From assembly GCA_003646935.1 (NCBI GenBank), contig QMLW01000027.1:1-10411 (forward strand): a stretch of DNA of 10,411 bases. Reading direction: 5' to 3'. Position 1 is the first letter of the stretch. Each line of letters begins with the position of its first letter. The notes below the pieces were generated by a model that saw nothing but the letters and a program-made list of their open reading frames with translations, did no database searches and was not told the DNA's origin. A program made the position numbers and the translations under genes. This document shows positions 1 through 6,493 of the stretch, in pieces. This DNA comes from Deltaproteobacteria bacterium (GTDB lineage: Bacteria; Desulfobacterota; DSM-4660; Desulfatiglandales; B25-G16).

Positions 1-346
1 CATCAATAATAACATCGACTTCACCGCCTGCATCATGGACGAGCCCCAAAATCGAAACCGCGCCTGGGTCAACGCCGAGATATTTCTTGAGCCGTTCAGG
101 AGAGGCGAAGCCGAGACCACCAATGCCCAGAAGCGAGGAAAGCGCTTTTAGGTCGACCGCTTTTTCGTATCCGACCAGTACAATGAAGTGCTGCAGGCCT
201 TTTTTGTCTCGAAGAAAGAGGTTTTTCGTCTTTGCGGCCGGCAGCTCAGGGACGAGGCGATCGGCCTCTTCGCAGGTGAATACAGGGGGATGGTCATGAC
301 GTTCATAGTCAATGCTGTGTTTTGACAAAAAGCGATAGATGTCCAT
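1..346 (-). CDS. YbaK/PrdX-family aminoacyl-tRNA deacylase (C-terminus beyond window)
   Basis: Translating the minus strand from the ATG at 344-346 gives 115 residues before the window edge; the family is usually about 160-170 residues, so the C-terminal third is missing. The match is to the YbaK/ProX/PrdX editing domain, whose PrdX-type members hydrolyse mischarged Ala-tRNA(Pro) in the cytoplasm. Visible family features are an N-terminal helix followed by the 'YERHDHPPVFTCEEA' segment (residues 14-28), 'KNLFLRDKKG' (41-50) carrying the conserved lysine region, and 'LGVDPGAVSILGLVHD' (90-105), the typical LGV-PG-V turn. An in-frame ATG at 356-358 would add four residues (MGSS). Neither start has a strong Shine-Dalgarno sequence; GGGG six bases before the inner ATG slightly favours it. 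The gene lies just downstream of a truncated ZIP transporter gene on the same strand. The family call is firm, but the exact tRNA substrate cannot be read from the sequence. Confidence 0.82.
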   Translation of the reverse strand, partial: MDIYRFLSKHSIDYERHDHPPVFTCEEADRLVPELPAAKTKNLFLRDKKGLQHFIVLVGYEKAVDLKALSSLLGIGGLGFASPERLKKYLGVDPGAVSILGLVHDAGGEVDVIID

Positions 347-429
347 GGAAGACCCCATTTTTAAACAGAAATTTCAGAGATAAAATAGCTCATGCCCCTC
401 AATAGCGCTGTGGGCACGGTATTAGCGAA

Positions 430-774
430 TCAAGGCCTGTAAGACCCCATTATCATCAGCTTTCTATCCCCGGACCCCCCCCTAATGCGCTCCTCGATAT
501 ACTCATGGGGGATGAGGAAATCCAAGGCCATGATTAAGAGGATACCGTTGAAGAACGCTATATTTACCTTTAGAAAGCCGATTGTTTCAGTAGCGGAGGC
601 CAAGAGCTCCGCAAAAGAAACATACACCATTACGCCTGCTGAAAGCCCTAACGAGAACTGGAGGTAACTCCTCTTGTACTCCCTGATAAATAAAGAGATG
701 AGGCTTCCGAAACCCGTAGAGATCCCAGCCAGAAACGTGAGAACCAGGGGAAACCATAAGGTAATCGTGTTCAT
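430..774 (-). pseudogene. Truncated ZIP-family metal transporter (ZupT-like), N-terminal 114 residues
   Basis: The reading frame resembles the start of ZupT/ZIP zinc transporters. It has a first membrane segment with 'LTFLAGISTGFGSLIS' (residues 12-27), a second with 'FSLGLSAGVMVYVSFAELL' (40-58), and a third (about 70-88) ending in 'DFLIPHEYIEER'. ZIP transporters are usually 250-300 residues with eight membrane segments and bind metal in segments IV and V (the HNxPEG motifs). Here the frame stops after 'LMIMGSYRP', exactly where segment IV should begin. A one-base shift at the GGGG near 448-451 gives 'GLTGL', resembling the family's MG-LTAL, but no HNFPEG motif follows and the next gene begins within about 70 bases. 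The 3' half therefore seems deleted, not merely shifted. A run of eight C (475-482) lies in the loop and is a possible error site. The remnant cannot carry out transport. Confidence 0.72.
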
Positions 775-897
775 CTCGGTTATCGTCTCTTAACCTATTG
801 ACGCCTTGGGAGATAGGGGATGTAGGAGAAAGCGTAAATCTGCCATATTGGGTGTATCGTGTAAAGCTGTTGTTAACATAGCGCTCTCCGTAGGATA

Positions 898-1533
898 CTA
901 TGAGGTCACGGTGGCTAGAAAATCATGAACCGTAAATCCCCGCTCCCTTCGTCTATGGTAGTCGATTGTAACATCGGAGAGTTGCTCGTACAGCCGTTCC
1001 CTTTCAGCCACGAGCATTGGGTAACAACGTGCTAAGGCATCCCTGTTTGTCTCGTGTGGCTCCTTATGAAACACACCCCTCCAAAGCATGGGGTGAGGGT
1101 CTGAGATATAATCCCTTAGAAGTTGCTGTCTCACATCAGCTTCAATTGACAGGTACACCACCGTGGTATGCAGACGAAGTCGTGCCAGATTGTCATTCCC
1201 CGTATAGATAACACTGCCGGTGGTATCCACCACGATATCCTCATGGGGAGTATCCTCATGATCCTCAAGGTAGGCGATAATCTCGGCCATGGTCTCCCGT
1301 TCAAGGGCGAGATATCGGGCTTCACGCTCCTCATAGCCCCGCTCGTAGGGGAATCCCATCCACTCGCCCATGGTCATGGGGTGGCTCCCGGAACCGGCGA
1401 GCTCAGGGGCAAGCTTTTCGGCAATCAGCTCATCACAGCAGAAGCGGACGAAACCATGTTCAGAGAGCTTCAGGGACCAGTATGATTTCCCCGATCCCGC
1501 CATACCAATCAATGATACACGCATAGCTTGCAA
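898..1533 (-). CDS. P-loop kinase-like ATPase, shikimate-kinase/AAA-like fold
   Basis: This is a 211-residue soluble protein. A Walker A motif (GMAGSGKS, residues 10-17) follows a hydrophobic beta strand (VSLIG), an aspartate sits at position 34 (FCCDELI), and a beta strand ending in 'VVDTTGS' (101-107) could act as the Walker B region. The layout resembles small nucleoside/shikimate-type kinases, and the substrate is not evident. The start is probably TTG at 1531-1533: GAGGGG at 1540-1545 lies six bases before it, while the ATG at 1522-1524 would be 15 bases away. With the ATG the protein is three residues shorter. It follows the rhomboid gene by 60 bases and lgt beyond that, and may be co-transcribed with them. 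The middle (residues 50-100) is rich in E and R and could form a lid. No membrane segment or signal peptide is seen. I cannot name a characterised homologue. Confidence 0.8.
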   Translation of the reverse strand: MQAMRVSLIGMAGSGKSYWSLKLSEHGFVRFCCDELIAEKLAPELAGSGSHPMTMGEWMGFPYERGYEEREARYLALERETMAEIIAYLEDHEDTPHEDIVVDTTGSVIYTGNDNLARLRLHTTVVYLSIEADVRQQLLRDYISDPHPMLWRGVFHKEPHETNRDALARCYPMLVAERERLYEQLSDVTIDYHRRRERGFTVHDFLATVTS

Positions 1534-1539
1534 TCAGGT

Positions 1540-1545
1540 CCCCTC
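1540..1545 (-). promoter_or_regulatory. Ribosome binding site supporting a TTG start
   Basis: On the minus strand GAGGGG is followed by six bases and then TTG (1533-1531). The spacing is right for TTG and poor for the ATG nine bases further on, so it decides the start of the P-loop protein. Confidence 0.5.
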
Positions 1546-1593
1546 ATTCTCTATCCCATTTTGAGATAGGTGTGTGCGAGTATGAGTTCGATA

Positions 1594-2484
1594 CTATCCT
1601 AGTAATCGATAGTAGATGCCGGATCCCACCGCCCAGAGGAGTGCCAGTATCGTTATGAGGATACAAGCACCTGCGAGTATTTTATGGAACGCTCGTTCCC
1701 TCATCCTCTCTCTATAACCAAGGAGAAAACCAAGAACCGCGCCGGCGACCATTCCACCTCCATGCCCCCAGTTATTTATCCCCGGCATCAAAAGCCCGAA
1801 GAAGAAGATCCCAAGGGCCCAGCCTCCAATCTGCCTAAAGATGCTTTGCCCGTACAATCCTCCTCGGCTTTTTCCGTAGTAGAGGATTGCGCCGATCAGG
1901 CCGCATACTGCTGCCGATGCACCTATGGTGAATGGAATGCCCGCGAAGTACGAGACCAGGAACCCGCATACCCCGCTCGCTGTGTAGATTATTACCATGC
2001 GGTTGATCCCATATTCGCGAAGCACAAAGGGGGCGATCTGCCTGAAGGCGATCATATTGAAGAGTATATGGAAGATGCCGCCGTGGAGGTAATTCGCTGA
2101 GATAAGGGTCCACCAGCGACCGAGTCGGTCAATGGGAACAGTACCGGTAGCCCCAAGAAGCAAGAGGCCCTTGTTCGAGGGGGATAAGAGGGCAAGGGGA
2201 TTCAACGAAATGCCGGATGACAAGGGATAGAGCAACAGCGATATGATAAACAGGGTAACGTTCGCATAGATAATCCATTTAATGATCTGGTCTGTGCCGA
2301 AGAATACCCTGGCACCGATATTGTTTTTCCACCACGATCCGGGGTTTGCGATCCCGCAGTGAGGGCAGCGCGGCTCATCCTGACTTATGAGTTTCCTGCA
2401 GTTCGGGCAAAGGATTGAACGCCTTTCCTTATCCATTACGCAATCCATGAGGAGGTGATAGTGATGATCTCCTGATTGCCTCAT
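1594..2484 (-). CDS. Rhomboid-family intramembrane serine protease with N-terminal zinc ribbon
   Basis: Rhomboids cleave transmembrane segments inside the lipid bilayer. The catalytic serine lies in GASA (residues 188-191, Ser190) and the partner histidine in 'NNWGHGGG' (His241). An H-x3-N element ('HILFN', 139-143) marks the oxyanion region in the second core helix, preceded by the loop 'RWWTLISANYLHGG' (123-136). At least six hydrophobic segments can be seen, near residues 68-88, 137-156, 163-181, 186-203, 219-237 and 242-256, plus one at the C-terminus (268-290). A four-cysteine zinc ribbon (CPNC 26-29 and CPHC 40-43) precedes the membrane domain and should face the cytoplasm. The first ATG gives 296 residues; ATGs at 2446 and 2436 are in frame. 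None has a good ribosome site, and the start at 2436 ('MDKERRSILCPNC') fits the domain best. It lies 27 bases after lgt, probably in the same transcript. The substrate is unknown. Confidence 0.9.
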   Translation of the reverse strand: MRQSGDHHYHLLMDCVMDKERRSILCPNCRKLISQDEPRCPHCGIANPGSWWKNNIGARVFFGTDQIIKWIIYANVTLFIISLLLYPLSSGISLNPLALLSPSNKGLLLLGATGTVPIDRLGRWWTLISANYLHGGIFHILFNMIAFRQIAPFVLREYGINRMVIIYTASGVCGFLVSYFAGIPFTIGASAAVCGLIGAILYYGKSRGGLYGQSIFRQIGGWALGIFFFGLLMPGINNWGHGGGMVAGAVLGFLLGYRERMRERAFHKILAGACILITILALLWAVGSGIYYRLLG

Positions 2485-2511
2485 ACCATTGCGGGTAGCC
2501 TTTGTAAAGGG

Positions 2512-3366
2512 CTAGCTTGTTGCTCTCTTCTTTCTGCGCTTTTCGCGCTGAGGAGGTCCCTTCGGGGTAGACGGCGGAGTTTCGTGGCGGTGCCTCAAGG
2601 AGAAGACAAGCAAAGCAAGGCCGATGAGAAAAAAGGGGATGCTGAGATATTGCCCCATCGTCAAAGGGGAGGTGGGAGGGAGTGTCTGTGGTTCTTTAAC
2701 GAACTCCACGATGAAACGGGAGGAGAAATAGGCTACCATGAAGATAGCGCTCAAAAAGGCCGGCGGTCGCCTTTTACCGAGCCTTCGCTCGATGAGCAGC
2801 AAGGCGATAAATATCCCCAGACCGAAGCACGCCTCGTAGAGCTGGCTGGGGTGGCGGCAGTACCTTCCCCCGTCTTCAAAGCGCATGAAGCGCACGCACC
2901 AGGGAAGATCGGTGATGCGTCCCACGATCTCGCTGTTCAGGAAGTTGCCGATCCTCACCAGGGTGGCGATAAGGGCTGCCACAAAGGAATTGCTGTCCAG
3001 CATGAGGTATAGAGGAATCTTCTTGGTATAGGAATAGAGGAATATGGCCCCGAGCATGCCGATTGCTGCCCCGTGGCTCGACAGCCCGCCCTTCCACACC
3101 TTGAAGATGGAGATCGGATGGGCGAGATAGTAGGCGGGTTCGTAAAAGAAACAGTGCCCGAGCCGTGCCCCCACCACCGTAAGGATCCCGATATAGAATG
3201 GAAAGGTGATAACCTGATCAGGGTCATACCCGGCATTCCTCATCTGCCAGTTCCAGAGGTAATATCCGATGACCAGCACGCACGCGATGAGCAGGCCATA
3301 GTAATGAATCTGTATAGGTCCTAGCCTTAAGGCCACCGGGTCTATGTCCCAGATAAATCCGCTCAT
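2512..3366 (-). CDS. lgt: Prolipoprotein diacylglyceryl transferase
   Basis: Lgt transfers diacylglycerol from phosphatidylglycerol to the lipobox cysteine of prolipoproteins, the first step of lipoprotein maturation in the inner membrane. The 284-residue product has the usual length and seven hydrophobic segments. Family motifs are present: 'IHYYGLLIA' near the N-terminus (20-28), 'KGGLSSHG' (92-99, with the conserved histidine), the Lgt signature 'RIGNFLNSEIVGR' (138-150, with the essential Arg, Asn and Glu), and 'RHPSQLYEA' downstream. The tail is strongly basic (many K and R in the last 25 residues) and cytoplasmic, longer in charge than needed for the fold. The start codon follows a perfect AGGAGG (3369-3374) at an unusually short distance of two bases. 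The gene is first in a run with the rhomboid protease and P-loop protein. A 15-bp palindrome and a possible -10 box lie upstream. Confidence 0.96.
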   Translation of the reverse strand: MSGFIWDIDPVALRLGPIQIHYYGLLIACVLVIGYYLWNWQMRNAGYDPDQVITFPFYIGILTVVGARLGHCFFYEPAYYLAHPISIFKVWKGGLSSHGAAIGMLGAIFLYSYTKKIPLYLMLDSNSFVAALIATLVRIGNFLNSEIVGRITDLPWCVRFMRFEDGGRYCRHPSQLYEACFGLGIFIALLLIERRLGKRRPPAFLSAIFMVAYFSSRFIVEFVKEPQTLPPTSPLTMGQYLSIPFFLIGLALLVFSLRHRHETPPSTPKGPPQREKRRKKRATS

Positions 3367-3368
3367 TA

Positions 3369-3374
3369 CCTCCT
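3369..3374 (-). promoter_or_regulatory. Shine-Dalgarno of lgt with abnormally short spacing
   Basis: A perfect AGGAGG on the minus strand is separated from the lgt ATG (3366-3364) by only TA. The usual gap is five to nine bases. No better in-frame start is visible downstream before GTG at codon 11, and family alignment favours this ATG, so initiation may be less efficient than the motif suggests. Confidence 0.5.
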
Positions 3375-3400
3375 GAGGTTCCTTCTTTCACAAAAGGATC

Positions 3401-3415
3401 GGGATTCGGAATCCC
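3401..3415. promoter_or_regulatory. 15-bp perfect palindrome upstream of lgt
   Basis: GGGATTC and GAATCCC flank a single central G, giving seven perfect base pairs of dyad symmetry 35-49 bases before the lgt start. The one-base centre makes an RNA hairpin unlikely and a protein-binding DNA site more likely. A -10-like CATAAT (minus strand, 3429-3424) lies just upstream, so the palindrome would sit at the start of a transcript. No convincing -35 box is seen. This could be an operator, but may be chance. Confidence 0.3.
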
Positions 3416-3531
3416 TCATCCATATTATGGAAAAACCCAGATCTTTGACTAAAGGCAACCAATCAGATAGCACGTATGGGCGTGCGTGTGAGCAAGCGAT
3501 CGATTTGAGGCTGATTTTGATATTTCTACGT

Positions 3532-4157
3532 TTATTCAAGAAGCTTTGCAATCTCATCCCTGGTGGGAATGGAATTATGAGCCCCCTTTCGGGTTACGGT
3601 TAGAGCGCCTGCTGCGCTGGCAAAGAGGATGGCCTCTACCATGGAGCTTCGCTCTGCTATGGCACAGGCCAGTGCTCCGTTGAAGGCATCCTCTGCGGCA
3701 GTGGAATCAACCCCGTTCACGGGAAAGGGGGGAAAGTCTTGGACTGTATCCTTCCCCACCCAACAGCACCCGTCCTTTCCGAGCGTGATGATCACCTGGG
3801 TGCATCCCAGATCCACGAGCTCTTTACCGGCGCGAGTATGGCATTGTTGCCCGCACGGTCCACCATGATGAGGGCAACGCCTGAGGGGAGTGAGGCATCC
3901 CTCTGTATATAATCGGTCCTGATCCCGAGGTCTTGGAGATTCCTGATAATGGCCTCACCGTTTTGATCAGGGCCTATTTTTGCGAAAAATTTCACCTCAG
4001 CCCCTGCCCTAAGAGCAGCAACGGCCTGATTCGCGCCCTTTCCACCGAAGGAGGTATAGAGCTCGCCCCCTGATACCGTTTCTCCAGGTTCAGGCAGGCG
4101 ATCTACCTTGACGGTGAGATCCACGTTGGCTGAGCCGATCACCACGACCTTTGGCAT
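3532..4157 (-). pseudogene. rbsK: Ribokinase, broken by internal deletion and frameshift
   Basis: Ribokinase phosphorylates ribose at O5 using ATP. The N-terminal part (4157 to about 3830) is intact and typical: 'VIGSANVDLTVKVDRLP', the PfkB motif 'FGGKGANQA' (residues 37-45) and 'LPSGVALIMVD'. At about 3821-3833 it runs out of frame after 'NNAILAP'. The other frame resumes at 'GKELVDLGCTQVIITLGKDG' and continues to 'RKGAHNSIPTRDEI' and the stop at 3532. About 85-95 residues that normally join these pieces (the region holding the ADP-side strands) are missing; the two parts total about 215 residues against about 305 for the family. The PfkB signature normally reads DTTGAGD; here it is 'DSTAAED', so two anion-hole glycines are replaced while the catalytic Asp remains. 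Deletion, frameshift and active-site changes together indicate a dead gene. Its start overlaps the end of the nucleoside hydrolase gene by 19 bases, the remains of a coupled salvage operon. Confidence 0.85.
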
Positions 4158-5119
4158 AGGCGCTCCTTGAAGAAGGTGAGAAACAGTTCTGATTCTACCT
4201 CCAAAGCCACGTCAAGGTTAGGCGGCTTTAAGCTATTACTGATTGCACGCGTATCGGCGATGATCATGCCGTAGGTGATGCCCCTGCTCGTTTCAACCTC
4301 AACATGGAGGTCGGCAGACTTTACCATCGTCGGGTCAATTGCCACTCCCACGGCGAGTGGATCATGGAGGTAGATCGCCGACATCCCTCGGGCCTCCCTC
4401 GTATATGCGATGGATCTCCCCGTGATATCGCGCACAAATCCACCCAAAGGTTCTTCCATAATCCGGGCAAGCGCTTTGATTTCCTCGGATTCCAGGCAGA
4501 CCCTTTCGGTCACATCCAGGGGAACGAGGGTCATGGGAAGACCCGAGTGGAATACCCGGTGAGCTGCTTGGGGATCCATGAAGATGTTGAACTCCGCCCC
4601 AGGGGTGATGTTTCCGGGTACACCTATGGCCCCGCCCATGATCACCACCTCTCGCAGGCCCTTTACACGCCTCGGGTCTTTTTTCAGGGCCTCGGCGAGG
4701 TTGGTGAGCGGCCCCAGCATGATGAGGCTCATCTCGTCGGGGTAACGTTTGAGCAGGTCGAAGAATACCTCAGTGGCATCGAAGATCTGCACGGGGAGTG
4801 TTGCGTCGGGGTATCGAGGGCTTCCGTCGCGGTTTTTAAAGCGATACAATCCCCCGAGCCCATCAGGGCCGTGCACGGATTGCGTCCTGATTGGGCGTTT
4901 TCTCGCGGCTCGTACTGATCCCATCGCTAAGATAGGTCGAGGACTGGGATCAAGAAGCTCGAGGAGCAGGGCGGCATTCCTCGTTGCTTGGTCCACCGCT
5001 ACGTTGCCGTTCACCGTGGTGATTGCCTCAACGTGAAGCTCATAGGATTTGAAGGCGAGCAGGAGCGCGAGCGCATCGTCTACCCCTGGGTCGGTGTCGA
5101 TTATCACACGCTTTCCCAT
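4139..5119 (-). CDS. Inosine-uridine-type nucleoside hydrolase
   Basis: The family hydrolyses the N-glycosidic bond of ribonucleosides to free base and ribose, with a bound calcium ion. The 326-residue product carries the N-terminal signature 'IIDTDPGVDDALAL' (residues 6-19, supplying the calcium ligands Asp10, Asp14 and Asp15), 'LGPLTNLAEAL' (135-145), 'GAEFNIFMDPQAA' (174-186, substrate-binding), 'VPLDVTER' (199-206) and the late 'HDPLAV' (252-257, with the fourth aspartate ligand). No signal peptide is visible, so it is cytoplasmic. All catalytic residues appear intact, unlike those of the overlapping ribokinase gene downstream. The ATG at 5119 begins right at the family signature but has no good ribosome site; a TATACT-like box lies seven bases upstream of CAGGCC, so a very short leader is possible. 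Base specificity cannot be read from the sequence. Confidence 0.95.
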   Translation of the reverse strand: MGKRVIIDTDPGVDDALALLLAFKSYELHVEAITTVNGNVAVDQATRNAALLLELLDPSPRPILAMGSVRAARKRPIRTQSVHGPDGLGGLYRFKNRDGSPRYPDATLPVQIFDATEVFFDLLKRYPDEMSLIMLGPLTNLAEALKKDPRRVKGLREVVIMGGAIGVPGNITPGAEFNIFMDPQAAHRVFHSGLPMTLVPLDVTERVCLESEEIKALARIMEEPLGGFVRDITGRSIAYTREARGMSAIYLHDPLAVGVAIDPTMVKSADLHVEVETSRGITYGMIIADTRAISNSLKPPNLDVALEVESELFLTFFKERLCQRSW

Positions 5120-5228
5120 GGCCTGAAGTATAGAACAAAAGGGCTTTCAAGGGAAGAGAAACACGGGTGGGCATTGGGCATTTAGCAGAGAGGTTCTGAA
5201 TAAATCAGTAAGGGTAACGACCAGTTCA

Positions 5229-5768
5229 TCATCGAATAACTCTCTTCTCGATTAGCCTTTTGAGCTGGCCGAAGAATTCATCTCTGATCTTCTGTATGTG
5301 GCGTGCCTCCTGATAGCCGATGAAAACGCTATCCTTGTTCTTGTGCCTCTCCGGTTCCACCTGGAGCGCGTAGGAGTTCACCTGCTGTTCCCAGAACCAT
5401 TCAGCGCACCCGAATTGGATGTATGCCGGGTCGATATCAGGGATCTCATTCAACTCGTTGAATAGCCCCTTTCCCGAGTCGTTGTCCTGTATGCACAGGG
5501 CCAGGTAGGCTATTCTGTATTCCACCTCTGAGGTGCTGTCGGAAATGGGCAGGGGCTCGAGGTTTTGCGGATTCCTTTGTTCGCCGTGCAGGAAATGCCC
5601 GTAGCAGCATTGCAAGGTGAAGCAGTAGGGGAGCGCGAGAAATCCCTTAACGATCTCGATGAGGGGGGCATCGATGGTGTTCATATCCAGTGTCCGCACG
5701 CATTTCTCCCTCTGCGAATGATACTGGGGGTTGAGCACGAAGTCCTTTAGTTGGGTAAATGTTTCCAT
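5229..5768 (-). CDS. Unrecognised 179-residue cytoplasmic protein
   Basis: I do not recognise this family. The protein has no signal peptide or membrane segment and a mixed alpha/beta composition. Points likely to matter are 'CFTLQCCYGHFLHGEQ' (residues 49-64), a cluster of three cysteines with two histidines that could bind metal; 'EVEYRIAYLALCIQD' (81-95); 'YIQFGCAEWFWEQQV' (116-130); and a well-formed C-terminal half 'YALQVEPERHKNKDSVFIGY' followed by a charged helix (153-178). The CCYGH segment faintly recalls the SSCSGR strand of TYW3-like proteins, too weakly to assign. The start at 5768 has no clear Shine-Dalgarno. It stands alone: a terminator lies upstream (5839-5862) and a 109-base gap precedes the nucleoside hydrolase. 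The frame is open and codon use looks ordinary, so I take it as a real gene. Confidence 0.7.
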   Translation of the reverse strand: METFTQLKDFVLNPQYHSQREKCVRTLDMNTIDAPLIEIVKGFLALPYCFTLQCCYGHFLHGEQRNPQNLEPLPISDSTSEVEYRIAYLALCIQDNDSGKGLFNELNEIPDIDPAYIQFGCAEWFWEQQVNSYALQVEPERHKNKDSVFIGYQEARHIQKIRDEFFGQLKRLIEKRVIR

Positions 5769-5838
5769 GTTTACAATCTTGTATCAGTAGAGCGCGTATT
5801 GAGAACTGTTACCTCACTGAACGGATAGCCTCATATCG

Positions 5839-5862
5839 AAAAAGGCCGCCCATTATCCGGCC
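5839..5862 (-). terminator. Rho-independent terminator downstream of the decayed gene
   Basis: Read on the minus strand, GGCCG (5862-5858) and CGGCC (5848-5844) pair around a nine-base loop, followed at once by five T (5843-5839). The stem is short but all G-C. It begins 26 bases after the reconstructed stop of the pseudogene at 5888, as expected for that transcription unit, and would insulate the 179-residue gene downstream. Confidence 0.6.
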
Positions 5863-5887
5863 GCCTGCTCGGAGGTAAAGAATACTA

Positions 5888-6493
5888 TCAGGAATCCAGC
5901 TTTTGGGCAATACGGAGCAGCACATCGAATAGGTCTTCCAACTTATGAGCGTTTCTTATGATGCACCGTGATCGAAACATGACCTGAGCTCTGCGATTCG
6001 CGATACTCGCCCGAGATTCTCCTTCGATTGATAAAAGCTCTTACAGGGCGTTTCTTCTATGGGCCAAGAGGTAGGTAGGGATTACACTCTTCATCATCAT
6101 CGCATAAGATATCGCTCATATCATCGAATGATCGATCGCCCGTTTAAGGCGTGAATCCGGGCCGAGATGCTGCAATTCGAGAAAAGCGCCAGCCTTTTTT
6201 TGCCTCTATTTTGTAGAAGAAATTTCCCTTTAGCTCCTAGAACATCGCCATAAAGGAGCGTCCCGTGTGAATGGTAAACATCTCAAGAAGCTCTACCTTG
6301 AGCTCGAATGACCTACCATTAACCGTTCCCGGGACAAGGGGGTATCGGAGAAATCCAAGGCCCTCATAACGCATGCCATGGCGTTGGGCGAATTGGCTCC
6401 CAGCATCTTTTGTCTGCCTACACCGACTTGTACATAGGCGAAGATAGCGAGGACATAAAGGACGATAAGTGCCAAGCCGGTATCAATAATCAT
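5888..6493 (-). pseudogene. Decayed gene for a membrane-anchored protein, coding in three frames
   Basis: From ATG 6493 the first frame gives one N-terminal membrane segment ('GLALIVLYVLAIFAYVQV', residues 6-23) and 'GVGRQK', then loses sense. Near 6405-6415 a second frame takes over: 'FAQRHGMRYEGLGFLRYPLV' then 'PGTVNGRSFELKVELLEMFT', ending at a TAG (6237-6239). A third frame carries 'SVIPTYLLAHRRNAL', a TAA, then 'ELLSIEGESRASIANRRAQV' and a plausible C-terminus 'NAHKLEDLFDVLLRIAQKLD' with stop at 5888-5890. Stitched together this makes a protein of about 200 residues: an N-terminal anchor, a 'FA-R-G-RYE...P-V-G--NGR' beta segment, and a C-terminal 'LEDLFDVLL-IA-KLD' helix. This order recalls uncharacterised single-pass proteins in many bacteria, but I cannot name the family. 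At least two shifts and two stops mean it is not functional as read. A terminator follows 26 bases on. Confidence 0.62.

Noticed and set aside
87..299. A 70-codon plus-strand ORF at the left end
   Set aside because: It is the antisense shadow of the tRNA-deacylase gene and is rich in S, R and P.
1549..1570. Inverted repeat CTATC...GATAG between the rhomboid and P-loop genes
   Set aside because: It is a weak five-base stem without a T-run; neither a terminator nor a regulatory site can be supported.
1684..2100. A 138-codon plus-strand ORF
   Set aside because: It is antisense to the rhomboid membrane domain and has no ribosome site or recognisable fold.
2476..3012. A 178-codon plus-strand ORF
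   Set aside because: It is antisense to lgt, whose family motifs are unmistakable; the plus product shows no domain.
3366..3557. A 63-codon minus-strand ORF from the ribokinase tail to lgt, ending in a TAATG overlap with the lgt start
   Set aside because: It begins inside the ribokinase remnant in another frame, has a low-complexity, non-protein-like sequence and includes the lgt ribosome site; the overlap is probably chance.
4304..4918. A 204-codon plus-strand ORF
   Set aside because: It lies wholly antisense to the well-supported nucleoside hydrolase gene and its product is rich in H, R, G and P, as expected of a shadow frame.
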